Below, piece after piece: positions 16,864-25,361 of a stretch of 45,808 nucleotides of DNA. The stretch lies in contig CAKZLI010000013.1 in NCBI GenBank assembly GCA_937125395.1, positions 1 to 45,808 of the forward strand, read 5' to 3'. A program made the translations under genes and the position numbers. Below the pieces are notes generated by a model, which saw only the letters and a list, made by a program, of their open reading frames with translations, was not told the DNA's origin and did no database searches. The stretch's first letter is position 1; each line of letters starts with the position of its first letter. Origin of the DNA: an uncultured Glaciecola sp. (GTDB lineage Bacteria > Pseudomonadota > Gammaproteobacteria > Enterobacterales > Alteromonadaceae).

Positions 16864-17547
16864 TTATTGGATGAGCTTAATTTCTAGGATATTTTCTATT
16901 CTCTGTTTTTTGCCACTCCAAATGTATTTGTAATGTCCACCTTGTACTGGAATAGTGACGGCTTTGGGCTTAAACGCAGCAACACACTCTCCCCCTTCGT
17001 CACGAACGCTTTTGTACACTAGGCCATTGCTGCCATTGGTACGTAATTCCTTCGCAAACTTCTGTGGAATGGTATAGTCATTAGCATATAAGTGCTCAAA
17101 CTCAGCGCCTCTAACATCATGGAGTTCAAGCCCTACTTTATTGATATAGCAGCGCATCGTTAGTTCAGTATCAGGCTCGTTAGTCGCTGACAGAAACTTT
17201 TCTCGCTGAAAAATGGTCTCAGCAAATGCCGTATTTAGGTCTTTTGCCCCATAATAAACACCATACTGAGTCCCATCAGTGAATCGAGTCGGTATAGAAA
17301 TATGAGTAAATGCCGCCATCACCGGTGTAGAGCCAGGGCCAGAAACTCTCTCTTCCTCAGGTACAAGCGCCAAATCGCCAACTTCATCTCTGAGCCTTGC
17401 ATTAGTCATTGATTCTATAGCAAAAACAATATCAAGCTCATCAGGAGAAGCAACATTTTCAAATAAATCGATCGGCGGGAAGTGACTGGAAACTAAACGG
17501 TGCAATTTTTCCCAGTCAGGTAAGACAGTATTAACCTCGTTGGGCAT
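16864..17547 (-). CDS. RES-domain toxin (NAD+ phosphorylase type)
   Basis: Toxin of a RES-Xre type II module; characterised members destroy cellular NAD+. 227 residues from ATG 17547, chosen over the in-frame TTG one codon earlier because GGAG lies about nine bases before it. The RES landmarks are in order: an Arg in HISIPTRFTDGTQYGVYYGA (about 78-97), a Glu in LNTAFAETIFQ (about 100-110), and Ser in GLVYKSVRDEGGECVAAFKP (about 175-194), as in the active site of the family. The gene overlaps its antitoxin by 17 bases. It appears intact, so antitoxin-dependent activity is expected. Confidence 0.9.
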   Translation of the reverse strand: MPNEVNTVLPDWEKLHRLVSSHFPPIDLFENVASPDELDIVFAIESMTNARLRDEVGDLALVPEEERVSGPGSTPVMAAFTHISIPTRFTDGTQYGVYYGAKDLNTAFAETIFQREKFLSATNEPDTELTMRCYINKVGLELHDVRGAEFEHLYANDYTIPQKFAKELRTNGSNGLVYKSVRDEGGECVAAFKPKAVTIPVQGGHYKYIWSGKKQRIENILEIKLIQ

Positions 17548-17920
17548 CAAGGTATCTCCGCAAATCGTTCAAGTGGATCATGCTACCTTTTAGCATATAG
17601 TCTAACGCCGATTCATTGTTAAAATGACTATTAGGCTTTTTAATCCAAGCGTCAGCTTGCTCCCGCGTTGGAAACAAAATACCTAGCGCCTTGTAAATAC
17701 CCATAATGTAAGAAATTCTCTCCATCGTATCTACTGATAGACTAGATGCCTGGCCTTTCTTCCAGTTATAAAACGTCGTCGAACTCGGCTTACCAAGTAA
17801 AGTGATTTGATTTGGGTTTTTAACGCTCCACTCCTTCATGATGTTAAAAAACACCTTAAGTGCAACTTGAGCAGTTTTGCTTGGGTGTTGAGCTAGTACC
17901 TTATTTTCTAATGCAGGCAT
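17531..17920 (-). CDS. Xre/MbcA/ParS-family antitoxin
   Basis: 129-residue antitoxin of the RES module and first gene of the pair. Residues about 15-75 form an Xre-like N-terminal domain (TLLGKPSSTTFYNWKKGQ, then LSVDTMERISYIMGIYKAL), and residues 80-128 the MbcA/ParS toxin-binding domain with FPTREQADAWIKKPNSHFNN, LDYMLKGSM and LNDLRRYLDAQRG at the end. The start is supported by AAAGGAGA seven bases before ATG and a good promoter. The antitoxin normally represses its own promoter and blocks the toxin. Confidence 0.9.
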   Translation of the reverse strand: MPALENKVLAQHPSKTAQVALKVFFNIMKEWSVKNPNQITLLGKPSSTTFYNWKKGQASSLSVDTMERISYIMGIYKALGILFPTREQADAWIKKPNSHFNNESALDYMLKGSMIHLNDLRRYLDAQRG

Positions 17921-17948
17921 ATGATCTCTCCTTTAACTTGATAACCAC

Positions 17949-17977
17949 AATATAGTACACATATGGAGTATTTTCAA
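17949..17977 (-). promoter_or_regulatory. promoter of the RES-Xre module
   Basis: Minus-strand TTGAAA (17972-17977), 17-bp spacer, TATATT (17949-17954), 29 bases before the antitoxin ATG. Both hexamers are close to the sigma-70 consensus. The CATATG in the spacer might be part of an operator. Confidence 0.6.
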
Positions 17978-18005
17978 TATTTACTACATATTCATATTTT
18001 TAGTG

Positions 18006-18031
18006 AAAAAAAAGCCACATAATGTGGCTTT
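18006..18031 (-). terminator. intrinsic terminator after wzz
   Basis: On the minus strand AAAGCCACAT and ATGTGGCTTT pair around a minimal loop (18011-18031) and run directly into eight T (to 18006). It closes the export operon 70 bases after the wzz stop and separates it from the toxin-antitoxin islet. Confidence 0.92.
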
Positions 18032-18102
18032 AGATAGCATTGAAAAAAACGTCTTATTATAATTGAACGGCCTGTATTTTATTAATAGTCATCAATCAAT
18101 AA

Positions 18103-19092
18103 TTAAGCCACATCCTCATCATCCGACTTTTGACTAAAATGCCTCACCAACACAATCAGCACACCCAACATACCACCTAACATTACCCCTAACACACAGA
18201 TTAATGCACGTTTAGGTTTGGCTTTCAGCTCAGGCACCACAGCAGGATCGATCGTCTGAAACAGATACTCTGGACTGGCATTCGCTAGCATGATGGTTTC
18301 TGTCTGCGATTGAATTAGCTCAAACAACCCCGTCTGTAGTTCAGCTAATTGAGTCGTGGCAATTTGTTGCTGCAGATAACTAATAGAGCGCTCTGCTTTA
18401 GCGACATCTTGCTCACGGATAGTCTCATTAATAGACTGCACTAATGCATCCACCCATGCTTTGGCGATGTACGGTGAAAAATGCTCCACTGACAGTGTCA
18501 CAAATCCCGTTTCTTTGTCTTGTGCTACCGCAATGAGTTTTTTGAACGCTTCATGAGACTCTTGGACACTCGGTTGCGATAGACGCGGTGGCTTAGGCTC
18601 TCTTACCCAAGTATTGGTTTGGCTATCAAATACCTCAGGATCGATATCCAAGGTATTATCGTGACTATTCCATCCCTTAGCTGCCATTAACGGTACTAAT
18701 ACGTCATTTGCCTCACTAAACTGTGCAAAAAACTGGCGAGATTGCATGACTTCTATGCCCAAAGTGGTTTTATCGGCTGCACCGCCACCACCGAGTGATA
18801 CACCGGCAAGACTGGCTAGGCCGCCAAACTTGCTGGCCAAACCGCCCATGCCGCCGCCGTCGCTACTGACAGGCGACAACAACGCCTCAGCTTTGTATAT
18901 ATTCGGTAAATACAAGGCATAAGACACCGCAATGACCGCCGCCAAGATGGTGGCGATAATAATGGTCAACTTGCCGGCCCATAAAGCAGCAAATAATTCA
19001 CGTAAATCAATCTCATCATCCTCATACGGCTGTTGCATAGGCTGAGGCTGCATGGCTTGGTGAGGTTGTGTCTCTTGTTGCTTGTTATTCAT
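18103..19092 (-). CDS. wzz: Wzz-type polysaccharide chain-length determinant
   Basis: Inner-membrane co-polymerase that sets chain length with Wzy and contacts the exporter. Start ATG 19092 (MNNKQQ), ten bases after AGGAA; the frame extends upstream only from a TTG inside the preceding gene. 329 residues: a Gln/Pro-rich tail, TM1 near 38-58 (LTIIIATILAAVIAVSYALYL), a Gly-rich segment GLASKFGGLASLAGVSLGGGG (about 78-100), a periplasmic coiled-coil part (about 200-255), a Pro-rich stretch and TM2 near 298-318. No Walker motifs follow, so it lacks the kinase domain of Wzc. It is the last gene before the operon terminator. Confidence 0.9.
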   Translation of the reverse strand: MNNKQQETQPHQAMQPQPMQQPYEDDEIDLRELFAALWAGKLTIIIATILAAVIAVSYALYLPNIYKAEALLSPVSSDGGGMGGLASKFGGLASLAGVSLGGGGAADKTTLGIEVMQSRQFFAQFSEANDVLVPLMAAKGWNSHDNTLDIDPEVFDSQTNTWVREPKPPRLSQPSVQESHEAFKKLIAVAQDKETGFVTLSVEHFSPYIAKAWVDALVQSINETIREQDVAKAERSISYLQQQIATTQLAELQTGLFELIQSQTETIMLANASPEYLFQTIDPAVVPELKAKPKRALICVLGVMLGGMLGVLIVLVRHFSQKSDDEDVA

Positions 19093-19129
19093 AATGTATT
19101 GTTCCTGTATAGCTGAATAAGCGTCATAA

Positions 19130-21868
19130 TTACAACGCTGCAATTGCAGCTATGGCCACAGTGCCTTGATAAATGATCTGTGTGACATCACGCCAGAATG
19201 GAATACTGTCTTTGTATTGCGCATCTACTGGTACCACAATGGTATCACCGGGTTGTAGGTTGGCATCCGCCTGACTGAAACTGGTTAAGCTGGTATTGGG
19301 TATCACAACCGCACCATTGGCCTTCACAATATACATGGATGCATCATCGGCGCGTTTGGTTAACCCAGCAGATAATGCCAGATAGTCATTAATGTCTAAC
19401 GCTTGCTGGAAGCCATGCGAGCCTTGTCGTCTCACCTCACCCACAATGGTAATCGTGTTAGCACGCTTTGGAATAAACAGCTTATCGCCATCCATTAAGC
19501 TTATATTAGCCGTATCATCCCCACTTAACGCCGCATTAAGATTGATCAACAGACGCCCTTGTCCTTCGAACTCTTCTAACTGGCTAGTGATGGCATATAT
19601 CTCTTCAAAAGTAGAAGTATTGTTCTCTTCGGTTAATATTGATGACGCGTAATCTCGACGCACAGTTTGCGCAAATTCTTTAGCACGCTCTGATTCTAAA
19701 TCAGCGATACTTTTGCGCGTAAATATGGCTGCATTAGCAAATGCTTCATCTTCTAAGCCCCCTGCACGCATAATCACTTCGTTTAACGTCTCACCTGGGC
19801 GGATCAAGTACGTACCAGGAAAGCGCACTTCGCCGCTCAGCTCAATGCTGTCTTCAGGGTTCCAATCAACGTTTTCACGGACATTCAAATTATCGCGTGA
19901 TTGCAAAGCCAACGCTGCTAGTTTGCTATTACTACTAAGATCATACTGTTGATACAGGGCTTGAATACTCCCATCGGTACTTTCAGTGATCCGGCGTAGT
20001 TCAACTGATTGTAAGAACGCCGAGTCTTTAAACCCGCCTGCGGCATTGACTAAGCTTTCTGCGGTATATATGCCACTGATCGGATATTGACCAGGTGATT
20101 TAACGGCACCAGATACAGAAACAAGTTGTACGGGATCACCTTCACGGGCTTGCGATTTTAGTTTTTCAAGTATCGGAGCAAGTAAGACTTCACGGCTGTT
20201 TTCAGTAAAGATCTTATTGTCATCATCCTTTTCAAAAGCCTGTACGTTGTTTTTATCGCGCTGCTGTGCATTATACTGCTTAGCAAATGCTTGCGCCTGC
20301 TGCGCTTGTTCTTGCTCATTATTATCTAAAGTATTGCCCATAGCATTCACATTGTTATTACTCAGGCCTGACATGCCTGTATTTTTCTGTGATTGCTCTT
20401 TCTCTTGGTCAAAGCTAGTAGTACTAATATTATCAAATATTAATATTTGATCATGCATCGCTAATAGAGGGTCAGCATCGCCGCCTTTATTTAATAACGC
20501 ATCGATTAATGAAAACTGTAGCACCTCAATATCCAGGCGAGCGTTCTTTTCACGTATGATGATCGAATAAGATAAATCAGCGGTCTTATCTAGATCGCGG
20601 CGTATGTCAGAGATGATATCTGACACTCGTAACCCTTGATACCATCCATAATCACCGGCACGAACCACCGCTCCTTTGATTGAAACGGCATTAGTGACCG
20701 CTTCACTCAATGGCATAGCTGTGATCTTATCACCGTCCACTAATCGCGTAGCGACTTGCTGTGCATTGTCTAATTGAACGTTAATGACTTGCGGTAGGTC
20801 ATTACTGCTTGAACGTTGCACTAACACAATCTGTGAATTTAATGCAGAGCTCGTTAGTCCACCAGCCATACTAATAGCATCGGTGATTGTCTCTTTACCT
20901 GATAATTCGTAGATCATTGGCCGCTTCACTTCACCACTGACTTCAACAAGTGCTTGGTATGTCGGAACAAAGACCACATCACCTGAGCGCAAGCGAATAT
21001 CTTGTGCACTGTTACCCCGTAATAACAAGTCATACACATCAAATCGTGCCACGATCGCACCTTGACGTTTCACTTGTACATCGCGCAAGCTGCCGATATC
21101 AGACAAGCCACTGGCTTGAAACAATGCTTGGCTGATGGTGGTCAAGGCAGACACGGAATATGCACCAGGAACTTTGACTTCACCGGCCATAAAAATATTA
21201 ATCACCCGTAAACGACCCATGGAGACGACAGCATTTACACCGATAAGACTTTGTTGGACTTTATCTTTGATCAAAGCGGTAGCATCAGTGAACAACAACC
21301 CGGCGATACTGATATTACCTAGACGCGGCATATTGATCTGGCCATCACGGTTCACTTCAAGTACTAATTCTTGGCTTTCTTTACCAAAGAACTGCACAAT
21401 CAGCTCATCGCCCACACCCAATACATAATCATTGGGTACTTGTGCATTGTCCGTAGGAGCAAACGTCGACACGGCTTGATCAAATAACTGCATACCATAG
21501 CGAGGCAGCGTGTCATCATCTTGTTCTTGTTGAGCTTGCAGCTCGAGTAGCATCTGATCAGACAGTGATTGACTATCTAGCAAAGCATTATTGTTGAACG
21601 CATTGGGGCCACGTTGTTGTAGAGGTTCACCTTGTTGGGCTAAGGGTGTTTTGGTCCCCGTCCCTGAGCCTGATATTGAATTAATATCAATGCCGTATTG
21701 TTTGGCTAGGGCTTGTTGCTGTGCTTTGGGCATCGATTGAAATTGCGCTAGCATAGCCGGGTCAATGCCTTGTGCGTTGACAGACACACTGGTCATACTC
21801 ACACCCACCACAGCAGCACAAAGGATGCTAACAAGATCAGAAGAACGAAAAGACAGGTTAAAACTCAT
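19130..21868 (-). CDS. multi-SLBB outer-membrane polysaccharide exporter, OtnA/WbfF type
   Basis: Large (912 residues) polysaccharide export protein; classic Wza is under 400. It has a signal peptide ending near VSVNAQG (34), then a Gln-rich region (35-135), the Poly_export domain beginning YVLGVGDELIVQFFG (about 148-162), and about six SLBB-like units, each starting like GEVKVPGAYSV, GEVKRPMIYEL, GAVVRAGDYGW, GAVKSPGQYPI, GEVRFPGTYLI and GEVRRQGSHGF (about 230, 315, 395, 585, 680, 805). A Gln/Asn-rich linker lies at about 485-540. No lipobox cysteine is visible. Vibrio O139-type capsule loci have exporters of this size beside wzz, the same order as here. It probably forms the outer-membrane channel with YjbH/YjbF help. 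Confidence 0.88.
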   Translation of the reverse strand: MSFNLSFRSSDLVSILCAAVVGVSMTSVSVNAQGIDPAMLAQFQSMPKAQQQALAKQYGIDINSISGSGTGTKTPLAQQGEPLQQRGPNAFNNNALLDSQSLSDQMLLELQAQQEQDDDTLPRYGMQLFDQAVSTFAPTDNAQVPNDYVLGVGDELIVQFFGKESQELVLEVNRDGQINMPRLGNISIAGLLFTDATALIKDKVQQSLIGVNAVVSMGRLRVINIFMAGEVKVPGAYSVSALTTISQALFQASGLSDIGSLRDVQVKRQGAIVARFDVYDLLLRGNSAQDIRLRSGDVVFVPTYQALVEVSGEVKRPMIYELSGKETITDAISMAGGLTSSALNSQIVLVQRSSSNDLPQVINVQLDNAQQVATRLVDGDKITAMPLSEAVTNAVSIKGAVVRAGDYGWYQGLRVSDIISDIRRDLDKTADLSYSIIIREKNARLDIEVLQFSLIDALLNKGGDADPLLAMHDQILIFDNISTTSFDQEKEQSQKNTGMSGLSNNNVNAMGNTLDNNEQEQAQQAQAFAKQYNAQQRDKNNVQAFEKDDDNKIFTENSREVLLAPILEKLKSQAREGDPVQLVSVSGAVKSPGQYPISGIYTAESLVNAAGGFKDSAFLQSVELRRITESTDGSIQALYQQYDLSSNSKLAALALQSRDNLNVRENVDWNPEDSIELSGEVRFPGTYLIRPGETLNEVIMRAGGLEDEAFANAAIFTRKSIADLESERAKEFAQTVRRDYASSILTEENNTSTFEEIYAITSQLEEFEGQGRLLINLNAALSGDDTANISLMDGDKLFIPKRANTITIVGEVRRQGSHGFQQALDINDYLALSAGLTKRADDASMYIVKANGAVVIPNTSLTSFSQADANLQPGDTIVVPVDAQYKDSIPFWRDVTQIIYQGTVAIAAIAAL

Positions 21869-21876
21869 AAAATATA

Positions 21877-22500
21877 TTACCTTGTTGACACTTTGGTTAA
21901 GCTAATTTGTTGATCAATGTATGGGATGTATTGCGATAATTGTTGCAACTCATCATTTGCATACACAAGAAAATGTTGTTGAGTCTTAGCGCCAGCACAC
22001 ACCAATGTGGTTTGACTAGACTGAGTGGTCTCATCGTGTTCTTGTACATATGAGACGTATGATACTGCATTTGCATTATGTTTGTCGATATTCTGTGTCT
22101 GCCATGCACCGCACGCTTGACGCTCAAACAGTACGTCATTGACCGTAACAGTGCGGGTGATATTGCCTTGTTCGTTGGACGTATCACTGATATTAATCTG
22201 GGCATCCGTGACTGTTGGCAGCAACAAGGTGGTTAACGTATCATCGTTGAGTATTAATATATCTTGTGCTTCATTCGCAAAGACACGCTGCCCGTCGATG
22301 GTTAACAAATACACTTGAGTCTTATACTCACCCACTTGTAGATCCCATCTGTGTTGATCAAGTGGATCAGCCGGCGGCACCATCATTTGATACAAGGCAT
22401 TGACCTGCGGTAAGTTAACCTGAACACAACCTGGTAACAGCAAGCCACAAAGGATAACCAACATGCGTGTTGAAATAGATAATAGAGTGAATTGCATCAT
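21877..22500 (-). CDS. YjbF/GfcB-family capsule lipoprotein
   Basis: 207-residue probable lipoprotein: signal sequence followed by the lipobox LLLPGC (Cys25), then HRWDLQVGEYKTQVYLLTIDGQRVF (about 48-72), which fits the YjbF/GfcB group required for group 4 capsule secretion in E. coli. Its ATG overlaps the yjbH stop by one base (TAATG) and the exporter follows eight bases later. The family's usual partners are all in this operon. Its precise role in export is unsettled in the literature, so the call is by family and context. Confidence 0.85.
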   Translation of the reverse strand: MMQFTLLSISTRMLVILCGLLLPGCVQVNLPQVNALYQMMVPPADPLDQHRWDLQVGEYKTQVYLLTIDGQRVFANEAQDILILNDDTLTTLLLPTVTDAQINISDTSNEQGNITRTVTVNDVLFERQACGAWQTQNIDKHNANAVSYVSYVQEHDETTQSSQTTLVCAGAKTQQHFLVYANDELQQLSQYIPYIDQQISLTKVSTR

Positions 22501-24635
22501 TAGCGCCTTATTGGATCAGAGAACATATCAAAACGGGCATCGCGTAAGTCCCACCACATATCACCAGAGAAACCTTCTAAACGTGCTCCCCCATCGCGCT
22601 GAATAGGTCGTATACGAGTTTTAAAGGCCGATTTTTTGCCTGTTTGGAATAAGCTATCAAATGGGATCCTAAAAAACATGCCTTTATCAAAGCTGCCTTC
22701 ACCAAAATCTTCCGCCGACACATCGGTTTTAGTCGCCCACAGACCAATCTGCCAGCCATTATCAAAGGTGCGGCGTACTTCAATGGTCGCACCGATATCT
22801 TTGGCTAGGTAACGCCCTGCATGCACGGCAACATCATAATTATAAAACGGTGTCGCCCAATATACACTGGCATGTCCGGTAAGTACTTTGTAATCTAAAT
22901 GGCCAAGACCACCGTCATATTCGCGCTGCATCGCATACGCACCACTGATCGCAAAAGCCAGACGTGATGCGTGCGGTTGATACATGATCTCACCGCCCAC
23001 ACCGGAATACATGTCTTCTAATACCCCACCAAATACTCGGTAATGTAATTGAGGCTCTATATTGAAGGTATCACGCTTTTCGACAAACAGATTCTGTAGG
23101 CCGTTTTCACCCTGTTGCAGGTACTTTAATGAATCAGAACGCACATGTGGCAACACCGAACTCGATACGCGCGACAAGGTATCGATATTGTTATACACAT
23201 CGACGCGATAACTGGCGCGTAACATCCACTCTTTGGGTAAATCGATTTTGGTAGAGATGTTAGCAAAGATTTGATAAGCAAGCGGATTATCAGGGTCAAA
23301 TAGCATCAAGCGATTATCCAGCTCAACATCGACTTGCACTGTATCTTTTACAAAATTAGTAATGTGGTCTGGTTGACTCGTCATGCTTGCGGGGAACACA
23401 TTGGCTATCTGTGCAAAATCAATCGATTGTCCTAACTCACTGCCCGTTAGACGCGGTAAACTCACAGTATGTAATACATGTCCCTGTTCATTGATCAGGT
23501 AATCAACGTGTTTGATATTATTGGGTAAGTGCATGCTGGTGATACGATGCGCTTGAGCGAGCGCATCTGGCCAATACACATAATCATCATTGTTGATTTC
23601 GATCTCTGCACGACCTTGGGTTGGATACAGCTTAGCCCCTAATAAAAACAAATCAGAGCGCTCGATATCCAATAACAAATTGTCATACCAAAAATCAGGG
23701 TTTAGCCCATCAGGGATGTAGCTGTTGTTTTTATCCAGTGATGAAATAAACGGCGTCGGCTTGTATTGGCTTGGCGTTTGTGTAGTATCTAATCGCACTT
23801 GAATACCAATACCAACATGGTCAAGATGCTGGTGCGCTAAACTAATATCAATGGTGTCATCCACATGCCACACTAGTCCGTATGATAATGGCGATTTAGC
23901 TTGGGGGTCACGCCCTCTGCCACCTTCCCAGCGATTCTCGTCGGGATTATATTCTGCTTGTAGGGTAACCGGGTAATCATCAAAGCGATATGCAACGCCA
24001 CCAAAAATCCCAGTATGTTGACCTCTAAAAAATGTTTTACTTGATAGCTCTCCACCGAGCCCGGTGTCTTGGATCCGGGTTTCAAACTGATCACTGAGGA
24101 CGGTCAGTGGATTACTCAATGAGGAGTTATCAGCTAACCGTCCCCAACCGAGTCCCAATGTCACATCAAAATTGTCCCAACGTTTATTGGCAACTATGTA
24201 TTCACTGCCAAATTTACCTGTCCCAACTAAATCTCGGATCCCCACTGAGATTTGTGGTAAGCGCTCAGTCTCTTCGAGTAATCGCGCTTTGACTTCATAG
24301 TTACGATCCCAATAAAAGAATTCTTTGGTCCCTGTATACCGAAAAGTGCCTTCCAACCACGGAAAAGCTTGATAAGTAATCGCATAAGACTCTAATAATG
24401 CATCATGCGTGATAGCAAAGCTAAAGGTGCCATCGGGCTGCATTCGAGCAGAGGGCACTTCAATGATGCCTGTCGTGCCATAGTTAGATGCAAATGCACT
24501 GGCAGGATAGAGCACACCGCACAACATAAGGATAACGGGGGTTTTGAGAAGTTTGGGAAGTATTTTTTTCAAGGGAATTATTGCTTTTATTATGTTTCTA
24601 CTAAAAAAGGAAGCCGAAGCTTCCTTTTTAATCAT
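22500..24635 (-). CDS. YjbH/GfcD-family outer-membrane protein
   Basis: 711 residues from ATG 24635. Begins, after the targeting sequence, with SNYGTTGIIEVPSARMQPDGTF, the highly characteristic YjbH opening, and ends in alternating beta-type segments (for example WQIGLWATKTDVSAEDFGEGSFDKGM). It probably forms a beta-barrel for polysaccharide secretion with YjbF. The start is uncertain: ATG 24635 has AGGA nearby, but its first 11 codons contain a terminator hairpin. A TTG at 24572 would give a conventional signal peptide (MKKILPKLLKTP, cleaved after AFA) but lacks a ribosome site. E. coli GfcC has no separate counterpart here. Confidence 0.87.
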   Translation of the reverse strand: MIKKEASASFFSRNIIKAIIPLKKILPKLLKTPVILMLCGVLYPASAFASNYGTTGIIEVPSARMQPDGTFSFAITHDALLESYAITYQAFPWLEGTFRYTGTKEFFYWDRNYEVKARLLEETERLPQISVGIRDLVGTGKFGSEYIVANKRWDNFDVTLGLGWGRLADNSSLSNPLTVLSDQFETRIQDTGLGGELSSKTFFRGQHTGIFGGVAYRFDDYPVTLQAEYNPDENRWEGGRGRDPQAKSPLSYGLVWHVDDTIDISLAHQHLDHVGIGIQVRLDTTQTPSQYKPTPFISSLDKNNSYIPDGLNPDFWYDNLLLDIERSDLFLLGAKLYPTQGRAEIEINNDDYVYWPDALAQAHRITSMHLPNNIKHVDYLINEQGHVLHTVSLPRLTGSELGQSIDFAQIANVFPASMTSQPDHITNFVKDTVQVDVELDNRLMLFDPDNPLAYQIFANISTKIDLPKEWMLRASYRVDVYNNIDTLSRVSSSVLPHVRSDSLKYLQQGENGLQNLFVEKRDTFNIEPQLHYRVFGGVLEDMYSGVGGEIMYQPHASRLAFAISGAYAMQREYDGGLGHLDYKVLTGHASVYWATPFYNYDVAVHAGRYLAKDIGATIEVRRTFDNGWQIGLWATKTDVSAEDFGEGSFDKGMFFRIPFDSLFQTGKKSAFKTRIRPIQRDGGARLEGFSGDMWWDLRDARFDMFSDPIRR
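24603..24629 (-). terminator. intrinsic terminator/attenuator with UUCG loop between gfcA and yjbH
   Basis: On the minus strand AAAAAGGAAGC pairs with GCTTCCTTTTT around a TTCG tetraloop closed by C-G (24604-24629), followed by one more T. This is a textbook terminator of very stable type. It lies after gfcA and inside codons 3-11 of the yjbH frame, so all downstream export genes need read-through or a start beyond it. Confidence 0.85.
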
Positions 24636-24643
24636 ATATTCCT

Positions 24644-24660
24644 AGGTGAAAATATCACCT
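24644..24660 (-). other. small hairpin in the gfcA-yjbH gap
   Basis: AGGTGA/TCACCT six-base-pair stem with a five-base loop, located 15 bases after the gfcA stop and just before the ribosome site AGGA of yjbH. It may shield the mRNA end left by the terminator at 24603-24629 or influence yjbH translation. Confidence 0.6.
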
Positions 24661-24674
24661 AGCAGGAGGTTTGA

Positions 24675-25046
24675 CTAGCGAGTACCAGTAGTACCTGTAG
24701 AAGATGTGTTACCTGTGCTATCTGTACCAGAAGTGCCTGTAGCAGAAGTAGTGGTAGTACTTGTAGCAGTGGTGCCTGTAGTACCTGTAGTTCCTGAAGT
24801 GTCTGTCGTACCTGGAGTTGGATCAACTGGATCAACTGGGTCTACCGGGTCAACTGGTGCTACGCTAGACACGTTAGAGTCATTATTGATAACAATTAGA
24901 CCGGCAGCTGCAACACCTGCAACAACACCAATTTTGGTCATTTGTGCTTTATCAATTGAGGTTTCCGCTTCTTCAGCAAAAGTAAAAGGGGCAATTGATA
25001 ATGCAGCGGCACAAGCCACTACAGATAAAGTACGTTTAAATTCCAT
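24675..25046 (-). CDS. gfcA: GfcA/YjbE-like Thr-rich small exported protein
   Basis: First gene of the export operon. Start ATG 25046 (MEFKRTL) is set by TTGGAG seven bases upstream; the ATG at 25064 has no site. 123 residues: signal peptide ending TFA (about 24), a hydrophobic segment IGVVAGVAAAGLIVI (about 37-51), a DPV repeat (about 65-75), then a Thr/Ser/Gly tail ending TGTTGTR. The tail and terminal Arg resemble E. coli GfcA, a Thr-rich protein that likewise opens the group 4 capsule operon. Function is unknown in the family. The ops element lies about 150 bases upstream and a terminator follows. Confidence 0.75.
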   Translation of the reverse strand: MEFKRTLSVVACAAALSIAPFTFAEEAETSIDKAQMTKIGVVAGVAAAGLIVINNDSNVSSVAPVDPVDPVDPVDPTPGTTDTSGTTGTTGTTATSTTTTSATGTSGTDSTGNTSSTGTTGTR

Positions 25047-25194
25047 TATGAGTCTCCAAGACATGTGTAATAATTAAGCAATAATGTAATCGATCACAAC
25101 TTAGGGATCAAGTTTATTTTTCATTAATTATATTGCGATATAATATATTTTAAGTGGATGTGTGTATTATTTTTTTAATTTAATAAAATAACAA

Positions 25195-25233
25195 GCAGGC
25201 TACCGCAAGGACCTGCCACCAAAGCGAGTCCTT
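25195..25233 (-). promoter_or_regulatory. JUMPstart/ops element with upstream hairpin (site B)
   Basis: Minus-strand core GCGGTAGCCTGC (25195-25206), identical over 17 bases (25195-25211) to site A. It is preceded by a hairpin with arms AAGGAC (25228-25233) and GTCCTT (25207-25212), so the 3' arm again directly abuts the ops core. It sits in the gfcA leader, about 150 bases before the start codon. RfaH loading here should carry polymerase through the terminator after gfcA. Confidence 0.87.
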
Positions 25234-25332
25234 ATAATGACAATCGAATATTGATGGTTAACGCTAGCACAGGCCTTTGTAGTCACGAATCAACGTGTCA
25301 AATAACCATATTCAACCCGTCTATCAACGTAA

Positions 25333-25361
25333 TTTATATTAGCAAACATTCAACTATCCAA
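25333..25361 (-). promoter_or_regulatory. candidate promoter of the export operon
   Basis: Minus-strand TTGGAT (25356-25361), 17-bp spacer, TATAAA (25333-25338). RNA would start near 25326, about 120 bases before the ops core, much like site A. The -35 is weak. Confidence 0.35.
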
